Below the pieces are notes generated by a model. The model did not search any database. It saw only the letters and a list, made by a program, of their open reading frames with translations, and had not been told where the DNA came from. Of a stretch of 64,000 nt of DNA, positions 36,466 through 50,100 are shown piece by piece. Within the stretch, counting starts at the first letter, position 1. Every line of letters begins with the position of its first letter. Source of the DNA: Paramecium pentaurelia (Eukaryota; Ciliophora; Oligohymenophorea; Peniculida; Parameciidae); the NCBI GenBank assembly GCA_905183005.1, contig CAJJDO010000037.1, positions 307,140 through 371,139 on the forward strand, read 5' to 3'. Made by a program: the position numbers and the translations under genes.

Positions 36466-38347
36466 TCAATTTTTTTAATGCTTTTCCATTTTCTCTAATT
36501 AAATTTTTAACAAATTAAACCTTGATACTATTTCATTATATTCAACACAAGTATTTTTATATTTTCTTCTTACTTCCATAATTTCTCTGGCCAGAATTTT
36601 AAGTTTATCTTAATACAATCGAATAGATTCATTATTTTTTTAGACCATAATTTAGTTTTATTTCAATTAACTTTCCTTCATATAAATTTATTGATTCAAA
36701 CTACTAATTTTTTCATTTTTATCTTAAATAATCTTTTCTAAATCTTTTACTTTTTCACTATTTTAAATATTATTTATTATAAATACTTTAAGAATCTTTT
36801 TGCATCAGAATATAATCCCAATTAAGTTTTAAAATCTTCATATTAATCTTCTATTTATTTCTTTTCTTTTAATAAAAAGAAAAATTTGGTCATTATATAA
36901 TAATTAAGTGACTATAAATCATTTACTTCCTAAGTCAAATGTTATCCATAAACAAATAATGAAGCTAAACAACGTTATAATTATGATAAAAACATCCCAA
37001 ATATTGAAGAGTCTTAAGCACAAACTGTACTCAGATCATACAATCTTGTAATGATTTATTAAGCAAACATTTATGAAGATGTTGGAAATTATTTTCTCTA
37101 TAATTAAACCTATTAAATAGTAGCCTAAGGTTTTGGAAAGAATTAATTCCAAGGAAATTTCTCTTAAACTAAACTCTATAATGCTGCCTAATAACTTTAC
37201 GCTTACTGTGTTAAATAACCTTCCAATAGATCCATCACTAAAATTATTAATGATATATATTTTACAATCTTTATTATGTTAATTATTCTTTAAACCTATA
37301 AAATTATCACCATCTATTAAAGATTAACATTCACGTAAAGTAGGAATAATATATTCAGAGAAATTAACTTTTAATTCAAATTACTTTATCATAATTTCTC
37401 TAAGTTTTGGATCATCACTCTATTTGATAACACTCTATTATATAATGTTTTTAATTTTAATACTTTGAATTCCTCATTTACACTTTGTAATAACTTATAT
37501 TAATGATTAAATTTGTAACTGAGAGAATTTACTGCATGTGGTATTATTGTATTATGTGATATTAAAGATAGATATAGTTTACGATTACAAATCATTAGAT
37601 TTTGATAATCTTTTAAGGACAGAAATTATAATATCTTACTTTTTACTTTTGATGCCAAAACTAATTCAAAAGTTGTCATATTCCCTCCAATTAATGCCTT
37701 CTCATCAATAAAGCCTTACCTTTTTATATTATTAAAATATGTAAAATCTTTCTATAGATTATTTATTTATTGTTGTAAACCTTTGTTTTGATTCTCATAT
37801 CCATTACTTACTTCATTTAATCTTTATATTGTTAATTCTTATCTTTAAATCTTTTTATCTTTTTCAGCAATTGTATCTTTTAGTTATTAGATTTGATCAT
37901 TCATTTATATAACTTTATCTTTTAACTCTTATCTCACTTTCCTAATTTCCTCATACAACTTAGTAATAATTTATTTAGAAATACTTGATTTGTCCTCTGT
38001 TATTCAACAAGATAATGATTAGAATTTTATTCTTGGTTCTTTTTTAATTGAGTCTTTAGATCATCATTTTATTTAACAATAGATTAAATCATGTGATGCT
38101 CTTGCCTTAAATAAAGTAACCATTTTTTCAATTTATGCATAGCTGATCTTAATAAATAAATTTTTGTTCTAGGAATTGTAATCCATCTGTTATTTACAAT
38201 ATCGAAATGATTCTAAAACATTTTTTCAAATGAATGATATCCTTCTTATTAATGATGATAGATAAATGGATTATAATCTTCTTAATCATCTGAATCATCT
38301 TTATCCCTAATATCAGGTAAATTGAAATGGTTAATTTCTTAATCCAT
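36466..38347 (-). CDS. Coiled-coil protein, 590 aa
   Basis: Introns 36758..36786, 37195..37219, 37435..37463 and 37959..37984; the spliced length is exactly 591 codons. An acidic N-terminus (DIRDKDDSDDQEDYNP) is followed by coiled coil to about residue 230. Then comes a segment that looks like an F-box helix pair (ILQFLSLKDYQNLMICN), a middle globular region, and a second coiled coil to the end. Ciliates have many such scaffold-like proteins; a cytoskeletal or basal-body role would be guesswork. It lies between the SR factor (44 nt) and LSm6 (28 nt), all on the minus strand. Confidence 0.78.
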
Positions 38348-38375
38348 ATAAAATAAATATAATATACATAATAAA

Positions 38376-38666
38376 TCAAACTTCTTCCTCCTATTATTAT
38401 TTTTGATTAAATTTAGCACTAATATAAAGCACATTATTTCCTCTCAATAATATTTATCCATATTTATTGATGAGTTTCGATTCCAAATATTCTTCACTAT
38501 TATATAATCATCCAATAAATTACCATTATTCCAATACAAGATTCATATTTCCATCTAATGCAGCCAAAACTCCAATATATTCTGTTCTATTATGCAATTT
38601 CACATTCACTGTTCTTCCAAATACCTATTTAAAAAAGTCTGCTGAAGTTCTTTTTTCGTGAGACAT
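38376..38666 (-). CDS. LSM6: Sm-like protein LSm6
   Basis: 87 aa with one 27-nt intron (38497..38523). Sm1 motif: FFKQVFGRTVNVKL, TEYIGVLAALDGNMNLVL. Sm2 motif: LLRGNNVLYIS, nearly identical to LSm6 of other eukaryotes and distinct from SmF by context. The Gln/Glu tail is unconserved. LSm6 is part of the LSm1-7 ring for mRNA decay and the LSm2-8 ring that binds the U6 snRNA 3' end. Confidence 0.9.
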
Positions 38667-39479
38667 TTAATTATTTTAATTTTTATGTTAACTAAAAATA
38701 TAAATAACCTTAAACTATATATCTTTATCTGTTCAAAAGATATTGAACTTTAAACAAATTTTAATTATTGGTATTGTATTTTTGATAGAGATATTTTATT
38801 AATTACTATTTGAAAAATAGATGCTTAGTTATAATCTACAGTATATAGTGAGGGTATTAAGAAATATTATAAGTTTATTCATATCTATAATCATTAAAAT
38901 CAAAAATTAATCAACAAATCTAACTATTAATAGTATTCAGAAAGAATGATAAATTAATCAGAAATAGAAATAAAAATGTAAGTGAGCATAATATCACTTA
39001 ATAGAAATCAATTTAAGCTATTAATTTTTATTAAGACATATTATATCAGGTTCCAAAAAGTATAAGAGATATAAAATCTTAGGAAAATACAATAAAGACC
39101 AAAGGCAAAAAGATATTTCATTTAATATATTTAAAAGGAATAGAGATATTTAAAGATTCAAAGAGTGATAATAATTATCTAAAATATAGTTTAATATAAT
39201 ACTAAATGAAATTTTGATTTTAATCTTTCGTCTATTATGTAGAAATTATAAATAAATTAAGATTATGAAATTCCGATTGAGAGAATATGAAAACTGATAT
39301 AAAGTTAAAGTAATGAAGTTTATGTTTTGATAATAATATTTTACAAAAATACCCATTATTTAAAATGATTAAATCCAAAAATATTATATAGATTTCATTA
39401 ATAATCTATTAATTGAATATCTTTTAGATAAAATATTATTCTTATTTAATTGATTAAATTTAATTTAATATTATATTAT
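38667..39479. other. Intergenic region, nothing recognisable
   Basis: 813 bp of AT-rich sequence upstream of LSm6 and downstream of the tail-anchored protein gene. No convincing frame, repeat or RNA gene seen on either strand. Confidence 0.5.
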
Positions 39480-40894
39480 TCAATAAATTACATGAAATAA
39501 AAATATTGAAAGAAATACAAATATTGCCATTAAGAATAACTTACTTTTAACATTTGAATTAGACTTGGGTTTTTTTAATTCTATATCATCCAAAGAATTT
39601 TTTTTTGTTAATTTTGATATTTATTCTAGTTTCTACAATTATGCTTATTGTTTCTATTCCTCACATTTGTTAACTAATAATAATATATCGGTTATTACTG
39701 TATAATTTTATTTTATTTGCTAATTTTCCATTCATTTTTTAAATAGATTTTTTTTTTTAAACCACTACAATTGGTTATTATTAAGATTATTATTCTTAAT
39801 CATTTTAATCTTCATTTTTTGGTGAAGTCTCCTACAATTATGCATCTTACTATGACATTGTTAATGGTAATTGCCCAAATGTAAATCTTTAAAAAGAAAC
39901 ACTATTCTATTAATTTAAATCTATTTATTAATATTGATTTTTCAATTAATTAAATGGAAATCTGTAACAAACTTTAATAATAATCTAATGAAATTTAATT
40001 AATTTTATGTTTTCATTTTTTTCTCCTATGCTATATCCATTTAATTTTAATTAGATCTATTCTTTTGTGATCAATTATTATTTCATTTATGATAATTTAA
40101 GTTGATAATAAAAAGTAAATTCTAAGTTCTATATTAGTTTTTCTAATTTAAAAGCCAATAAGTAGCTTGCAGCTTCAATCTTTTTACTCTTATTTAACTT
40201 TAACCTCAATTCATTTAATACATTTCGTTTTGAAGAAACATCTAAAATATTTTTAATTTTCTCAAATTTTTATGATAATTTTATTTTATTTTTTATTTGG
40301 TATATACAATCTTTCATTATCTTTGTTTAAATTAAATATATTGCCTTAAAAAGTTCCTTACCAGCAATTTAAGATTATAAATCTTATATTATCTTTATTA
40401 GTTATTAATTCTGTATATTTTTTTCCATTCTAATATTATTAATAATAATATATTACCCTATATCTTTTGACACTATTCCAGGAGAATTACTTCTCTAAGG
40501 AGTTTTAAATATGCTGCTACTATTGCTATAATCTATTGCACCCAATCTTAAAATCAATTGAAATGCTTCTTATTTTTGTTGCTTATTATAAAGAGCTTGC
40601 ATTTTTTATAATAGCAAAAACAGTTTCTATGAAGCCATTAATAAATGGATTTATTCAAATCTTAACGATAATCTACATTATTAATTCTAGCTGATTTCCT
40701 ATTTCATTTCTTAGTAAACTTTGAAGGATGAACGAAGCAATTAGTTTCGTTATTTCTAATCATTCACATTAATTTTAAATATTTACAGGTGAAGTAGTTA
40801 AATATGATTGAACTGTTACTTGTGATTTTACTGATGAAGTCTCTGATGGGACTGTTGTTTATCTCTATAAGTGATACGAATTATAATTTTTCAT
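39480..40894 (-). CDS. Coiled-coil protein with C-terminal membrane anchor, 452 aa
   Basis: Introns 39674..39698 and 40756..40786; the spliced frame is 453 codons. The start MKNYNSYHLQRQ is followed by a Ser/Thr-rich leader, long amphipathic helices (for example KVYQEMKQEISQNQ, HLLMASQKLFLLLQK), an acidic Gln-rich region, and a basic patch just before a hydrophobic C-terminus (LFLMAIFVFLSIFLFHVIY, stop). One terminal hydrophobic helix behind a basic patch is the layout of tail-anchored proteins such as SNAREs and giantin-like tethers. No SNARE motif was identified. Confidence 0.75.
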
Positions 40895-41632
40895 AATAAA
40901 TTTTATGTCAATATAATACTAAATTGTATCTATTTTGAACTTTAATATAAATTTTAATCACACAAAGAAATTATGAATAAATTACTTGTAGTATGAAAGA
41001 AGAATTCTGATAATAATTCATTTTTTTTTAATATATATCCAAAATTAAAATCTTGACAATCTCTTTTTGAAAGGGTATCAATTAGGAATATTATGCTCAT
41101 TTTTACAGATTTAGAATGCAAATATTCATTATATGTAAATCTAAATTTTTCTAATTTCAAGACAAATCAAAGCAGTTAAACTTACATGAAACATTTCATC
41201 CTTGGAAATTTTAGTTATAAAAGACTGATTAATCGAAAACATAATATTTTTATCTATTTTATAAATGACTTCTATAGAGCAATAATATTGAAAGAAGGTA
41301 GAAAAATCTAAATTCAAAAATATATAAATAATTATAGAATTTTACAAAAGTATTAGAAACAAAAAAATATTAAATTCTAATTAATACATTAAGTAAATAA
41401 TTATTTGATTTTTAGATGTATATGATATTATAATAAAGAATTAGATTAATAAATATCTTTAAATATTTAGAAAATCAAAATAATACTACAAAATATAAAT
41501 AGTTTTCATTTATATATATATATCATTTTTGAAAATAGCAATTTTTATTTAGAGAACTAAAATATATTAATGGAATTGAATACAGTATAAATTATATATA
41601 GTTTATTTAATAATAAATTAATTGCATTGCAA
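40895..41632. other. Intergenic region with a possible small minus-strand gene
   Basis: Contains the uncertain small gene at 41097..41242, otherwise only AT-rich spacer between the divergent genes on either side. Confidence 0.4.
41097..41242 (-). CDS. Possible small gene, uncertain
   Basis: A frame from ATG 41242, with a candidate 35-nt intron 41151..41185, gives 36 aa starting MFSINQSFITKISKDEMFH and ending before TGA 41097-41099. The open frame extends about 70 nt upstream with similarly protein-like text, so the real start may be in another exon. Product unknown. Confidence 0.28.
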
Positions 41633-42945
41633 ATGTTAAAATATATTTAAGATCAAGATTTTGGTACCTTTGAATAATCACTAGTGCAAAGATAAAAAAA
41701 AGTGTTTTGTATGAATATGCCAATGCAATAGCTAATTAAGAGTAGATCAGTTTCTTAAATTTTACATGATGAACTCATTACGTTATAAAAATCATCAGCT
41801 AGAAAAAAATAAAAGGAAGAATCATATTAAGAAAGAATTTCATCACCAATAAAACCTATTGAAATTTCATAATCTAATTAAGCTCTTCCTAAAATCAATT
41901 TATAAAAAACCTAAACAGAATAATTGAATAAAACAAATAAGAGGATTAAAGTATTTCATAACATTTCGAAAAGATAACATGATTTAGATTAATGGAATTA
42001 AGCATTTTATTAAAATAGATCTATTAATGGACAATCTCCAAGAATATAAGAAATTAAAAAGGCATTATAAGAATAGTTGAATGATGGAAAATTATAAAGT
42101 CTTAATTCAAGCAATCTTTTAAAATTGAGTAGAACTGAGAGTCCCAAAAAAAGACCTAATGTACTTATTCATTTATTTTAATTAGCTTTAAACAGAAAAA
42201 GCATTAAGAAATCTTTTATGTGAATATGTTTTAGATGATAAAATTGCTTTTAATGATTTGATTCTCGATAATAATCGTTAAGTTCAAGATCCTAAATATA
42301 TGATTGAATAGGTAGTTATGAACTATGAGATTCTTAAATAAATATTTCGAATTGAAAAAACCATAACTAAAATTATTTTAAAAACCCAAGGTTTAAGCAA
42401 GTAAGTTTTATTATAAAACAAGAAAAATTATACATACCTTCTTTAAAGAAATTAAACCTAATTGTCCTAATGACATTTCGTAATTTGAATATCATTTTAA
42501 ATTAAGAAGAAATATCTCTAAATCATTCATTATGTCTAAGTTTATCATTGGAGTAGAACCTGAATTAGATCTAACTATAGATAAGTTGTTGAATCGAGAA
42601 GCACTATCACCTGATATGCAATCGATATTACTATCACCTGAAGAACTATTATAAAAGTCACTTGAAACATTAAAATTTGATTATGACTACTTAAACAAAT
42701 TGAATTATTTCAACATCAATTTATAAGATTAGATTAAATAGAAATAAGTAAAGGCAATAAAAAATAAATTACTTTTAAATGGTAGTATCATTGAATAAAC
42801 TAATTTATCTTTGGATTTCGAACAACCTTAAAGTTTATTAGCTAAAATTAATGATTGTGAAAGGAGATTGGGTAAATTTTAGAAAATAAGCAATTAATCA
42901 AGATTTAAGTGTTTAGAAGCAGAAGCATATTTATATTATAGGTGA
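41633..42945 (+). CDS. Hypothetical protein, 421 aa
   Basis: Introns 42161..42185 and 42401..42422; 422 codons to TGA 42943-42945. The first half is basic and Ser/Gln-rich (RSVSQILHDELITLQKSS, SRTESPKKRP), probably disordered. The second half is helical (ALRNLLCEYVLDDKIAFND, EPELDLTIDKLLNREAL) and may fold. An alternative in-frame start at 41570 adds 21 residues. It stops 37 nt before the next gene on the same strand. No family recognised. Confidence 0.7.
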
Positions 42946-42982
42946 ACACTTATTTACTCTGATATATTATTTATTTATTAAT

Positions 42983-44780
<1,798 letters not shown>

Positions 44781-45735
44781 GTAAATAATTTATGTAATTT
44801 TTATTCACATATTAATATGTCTAATATATATTTTGAAAATCTATCAATCATGAGGGGTTAGATTTATTGGATAAAAATCAAGTTTAAGAATCAATTAATT
44901 AAAAATTAAAAAAATCACATAAATTATTAAAATAAGAGGCTCAAAGGCATAAATCAAAAACTTACTCAAAAATTATTAGAAGATAGAAAAGAAGTCCTAC
45001 TTACTTATGATTAGTAAAAAAATAATTATGAATAAATAGTTAAAATTATAACAACATTTAATGAAACTTTATTTATATTTGATAATTTAAAATACTATTT
45101 TCATTGGTCATCTTTATAAGATTAAATTTCATTACTTAAGTAAAATAAATAAAAAAATATGTTATGTTCATAAGTAACTAAAAAATTCACAATATAAATA
45201 ATTTATCAAATAAGAATAAAATTAAAATAAATAATTATTAAGTAATTTAATATTTTTTTTAACTTAAATGATAAATTTTAGACCATAGATGGCTCTTATT
45301 AAAATATAAGTTTTTTTCTCATTTAAATATATTTTTTGATATATATTTTGTTAGATATCTGAAATTTCGATTATTTATGAATTAAATAAATACTAAATTT
45401 ATGAGTGTTAATTGAAAATATAAAAATAAAAGATTATTAGATGGATTTTTAGGTTTTAATTATGATTCAAACTTTTGATATATCCATAAATTTTATTTTT
45501 AATTTTATTGATAATCTGAGGCCTATTTTTACCTTATTATCAGATAAATAATTATTAAATTAGATATTATGTGTAGTTATTTTTAATATGAAAGGCAGAT
45601 AAATTTAATTTTCTTGTAATTGATTAATTTTGGGAATATAATTCTTAAAATACTTAAGTATTTTTTATTAAAAGAAGTTGAACAAAATAAGAAATTATTT
45701 GTTGATGTAATAATTTATTAAATACTTTAATAATA
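44781..45735. other. Gap after polyQ gene, with an uncertain frame
   Basis: The first 580 bases contain protein-like coiled-coil text, listed as the uncertain frame 44817..45362. The remaining 370 bases show nothing recognisable. Confidence 0.4.
44817..45362 (+). CDS. Uncertain coiled-coil frame downstream of polyQ gene
   Basis: A 182-codon open frame. Its middle (GINQKLTQKLLEDRKEVLL, then NYEQIVKIITTFNETLF) is convincingly coding and resembles the coiled coil that follows zinc fingers in TRIM/TRAF-like proteins. An overlapping frame upstream (GLDLLDKNQVQESINQKL) also looks coding, so there may be a frameshift or a missed intron. This may be the displaced C-terminus of the polyQ protein. Confidence 0.35.
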
Positions 45736-46697
45736 TCAGTGATATATTTAATTTTATAATTGCTGTTATTTCAATAATTATTTAAGAATCCTAATTTCAT
45801 CTCTTAATTATTTTTTTTATTTTTTCCATTAAAGTTCTTTGGCTTAGTATTTGGCTAATACATTCTAAGTCTTTAAAAATAAATTATGTAAATTCTCATG
45901 AAGTATTTTTGATTATCCTTTGGAATAATCAGACTTTTGCTTAGGGAAGTATTTCTCTTGATTTTCTGGGTCATTCATTAATAGTTACTATTAAGTACTT
46001 CTAGCAGATTTACAAACTTTGATACCTTCTCCAGTTCCAGCCTCTAAATTAATAAATTTATTTACACTTCTGTTAGCTTTTGCATTGGATATATTATTTC
46101 AAAACTTCATTCAAGGATCCAAATAGTTACTACCTTTAATTAGTACTTGTAAAAAATCCTAAAATATTTAAAATTAATACCAGATGAATATCTATTTTCA
46201 GGACTTTTATTTTTTTCTGTAGCACTTTTTGCACTTTAAATTTTTAATTTCTCATTTTCTTCACCTAAATATTAAAGTAAAGGAGGTCTTTTCATTTTAA
46301 AATTTTCTAAATTACTAAATTATTTAGGAGCATTAGAAGTGCTTAATAATTTTTCTAGATTATTATTTTTTTTAGATTAACTCTAAGCTTTTCTGAGGAC
46401 TGATATAAGTTCATTTTTAATATTTTTGTTAGTTTTGATTCCACTATCGTTATTGTTACTAATTTTGCCAAGACTTTATCTTAAAGATAAATCAATTGTA
46501 TTTTTTGGAGTTGGCAATTTATTTTTCATTTTAGTATTCATCATTTCACATTAGCTGCTGCTTAAATTTTAAATAGATTTTTGAAGACTCTTTTATTTTT
46601 ATGATTCATGAAGTTTATCATTAATTTTGATTGTCTTATTGACTGACAGTAATTTGTGAAGAGCAGTTAGTGGTGCAATTTATAAATTATTTATCAT
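45736..46697 (-). CDS. Disordered basic protein, splicing partly unresolved
   Basis: Starts MINNLQIAPLTALHKLLSV at 46697 and ends with a coiled coil (WKKQKKQLRDEIRILKQLL) at TGA 45736-45738. The first 160 residues are Ser/Asn/Lys-rich and probably disordered. A 22-nt intron at 46159..46180 is likely. Between about 46080 and 46160 the frames on either side do not join with any intron I tried, so an exon boundary is missed or a frameshift is present. Product unknown. Confidence 0.6.
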
Positions 46698-47114
46698 ATA
46701 ATATTTTCATATTATTAATTTTTTTATTGAATTAATGAAGATTTTATGAAACCCAATGCTAATCACATTTAAAATATTTTAAATTAGCAACCAAAGTAGA
46801 TTTAATATAGTACAGAATTCAAATTATGCTTTATGTTAAGGGTTCTAAATAGTAGATTGTGAAATAAAGTTTCATAATTTCAAGATAATTTTGAGAAAGT
46901 CTTATAATAATGTATATAATATATGTATATTTAAAGTAATTAACTAAATTTAAGATTTAGCACTTAAATGTAGATTAGATGATAAAATTTATGTTTTTAA
47001 TTTCTTTTAATGATAATTAATCATTTCTATCAATTTCCATTAATAATTTAAAAAAATTTGCTATTTAAACTAATGTAATTTAACTCAATATGTATTATAA
47101 ATTAATTATTATTA
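46698..47114. other. Divergent promoter region before the Ca2+ release channel
   Basis: 417 bp of AT-rich spacer between divergent genes. Nothing else recognised. It is not evidently similar to the spacer before the second channel copy. Confidence 0.45.
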
Positions 47115-50100
47115 ATGATTGATATATCCTCTATTCCAAATATGAGGAATCAATATTAAAATGGAGCTGACAATATTATGGCCCAAACTCATAATTTTAA
47201 CCCAGTAACTTAAAATGTAGATAATTTGAAGAATTAAAAGTAAATAGTGATTATATAATAGGCGAAACTTCAATCTAAAAATAGGTGATATTATCTATTT
47301 TAAATCTTATTTGAGTGATGATTTTAAAGGAGTAATATCTGGTGACGGAATTGCAAGCAATAAATTAGAATGTGTGTAAATATTAGGAAAAAATAAATTA
47401 CAAGATATCTAATCACAGAAAAGCTTATAGTTTAAGGTAGGGAGCTTATCTTTCTAAAAATGTTTATTTTAAATAATTACAGGAAAAAAATACTTATATT
47501 AAAATTAATATAAACTATAAAGAGAGAAGCCTGTAGATTCAATAAGGGATATCGCTGTAGATGAGACCTACCAGAATGAATTGGATAAATGGACTTCTGA
47601 TTATGATCAAAAATTAGAAGAATTTCAAAAAAAGTGTGATGAGGAAATAAATGAGAATGAGAGATTATACTATCATTTATATGGATCTAATATTGTTTAT
47701 GGTTAAGAAATTTAGCTATTACATATATATTCAGGATGCAAACTTTCTCTGAATAGTGATGTTCTAGCTAAGGAAAATTGTTGTAGAGAATTATCCTTAG
47801 AGGAAAAATCAAATTAATATTCAAACTTTAGAATTTTATCAATGAATTCTGTAAAAAATATAGGTGAACCAATATTGTATGGAGATTAAATTATTGTCTA
47901 AAATTGTAGTTAATCACAATGGAATTTAAGTGTGCAAATGCCATCTGATAATGTTTATAAGAAAGATGGACTTGAAGTAAATGCATCAGAATAAACTTAT
48001 CCATTAAAAATTTCAAGTTACATTGACAATAAAACAGAAGAAGAAATTAATAAATAATAAATTAAGGGAAAGTATTTACAGAGTGGTGACGTTTTAACCA
48101 TAAAGAACAGGTATTTGGGAGGATACTTGTGTATTAAGAGAATAAGAAGAATTACTGATGAATTAGATAAGAAAGAATTAATTATAAATGATTCTGAAAC
48201 TAATATAAATTATTCAATCAATCAATATTATTTTGATGTGGATAAAATAAGAAATGAAAAAATTAATTAAATGTATTAATTATATGTTGATACTACATAA
48301 GAAGCAGATGAAAATTTAAACTGTTTATGGTAAATTTAGCATGTTGATAGTTTAATATATTAAAAGTCAACTTATGAAAGTGTATTTTTGATAAGACATG
48401 TTTGTACTGGATTATTTTTATAAATAACAAATAATGGAGTTGGATTAACTTATGATGGATTAAAGATGGAATGCCAATTTAATCTGAAATCTAAAAAATA
48501 ATCAATTGATCCAATTTCTTATAGTGAGACATGTAAAATATAATCAGCAATCACCATGTCAGTTGATAATTATATTGCAAAAGAAAGTGTAGTTTTAGTT
48601 TGCTAAGATGAAAATAAAGTTGCAGTGTAAAGAAAAAGTTAAAAATAAAATATTGAAAAAGCAACTTTTTTATTGAAGTCAACTTCTTAGGAACTCTAGA
48701 AAATATCATTAAGGATTAATTCTCTTCAAGAATATTTAATTTAGTTTTACTTATTTTTATAAAATTGGGGCATAGTGAAGCCTATGTAAAAAAATTAAGA
48801 AGAAAAACGAAAATATGAATATTATGAAGCTTTCAATAATCAAAAATTATTATTTGATTAAATATTATAACTATTTCAAACTTTGGATAATTTAAAAATT
48901 TATTTAACAAATGAAGGAAATCCTTAATCTAATGAATAATAATAGAGTAATTAAAAGACTGTAATGGATAATGATATTATTAATTTACTTTTTGCAATTT
49001 TAAGATTGTGTAATTGTATGATCTATGGAAACCTCAAAGACAATACAAATATTATTTAAGACAAAAGCCCTTAAAAAATAGCTAAAATGAAATTAGATCC
49101 AACTATTACTTAATCAAAAAAAATTAATTGCATTTAAGAAATCTATTCTGTTTTGAGTCTTTGTGTTTAAAGTAATCCAGAAACAAGCTATTATGTATTA
49201 AGTTTGGAAATGAATAAAGAGAGTATTTTAGATTTTTTGCTTTAATAATTAAAGTATTAAAGAGAACATGTTTCCAATCTAATTAAAGAAATTGTGCGTT
49301 ATACTGATATGAGTGATACAAAAACTAGTTTAAAGAAATGGGTTAATGAACTCTAGCCAATAACTGAAGAAAACATTGAGGATCAAGCATTATATATTGA
49401 AATATTAAGTTTGATGATGATTGATCCTTATGAAAATCCAAATTCTTTTTGTTAAGACTCATGTAGAAGATTATTATTTGGAAGTAAAAATTAATCTGAT
49501 TAATCTTTTCCTTTTTCTAAGGCTTTAATTGCATTGAATATTTATGAAGAAAATTAAAATTATTATCCATATGTTCTATTTTCTCCAAAAAGAGAAAAAG
49601 CCACACTATTATAATTATCACATTAGTTTGGAGAAAATAATCCAACTTTTTGTCAATTATATTTAAGATTTGTTGAAAAATAGATCAAAAATAGTTAAAG
49701 ATTTTAGGAAAAGAGACCTCCTTTGGTAGATGTGACGATTGATTTCTTTACTACTGAAACATTAAAGGAAAATTAATTGGTGAGATAAGAAGATTATAAA
49801 AAAGTAGTACCAATATTTTTAAAATATGAAAATTATTTAATGAACGTTATGGATTTATATTCATCATTATGTAAGGGAAGAAATTAAAAAAGTATCAAAT
49901 GTTTAATGAAAAATTGCTTTTTAAATGAAAAGTTTTTAGAAATCTGTTTGAAAAGACAGAAAAAAATAAAAACAGAACTTAGATTTGAGAGAACTTTAAT
50001 AGAATTATTTTGTAATTTATATTTAGATATTGATCCATTAATAAAAATTTCATAGTTTGATAACAAATGCTATTTGAATGATGATTTAGATTAATTTGAC

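Noticed and set aside
38467..38661. Plus-strand 64-aa frame
   Set aside because: Antisense shadow of LSm6, whose Sm motifs are clear on the minus strand.
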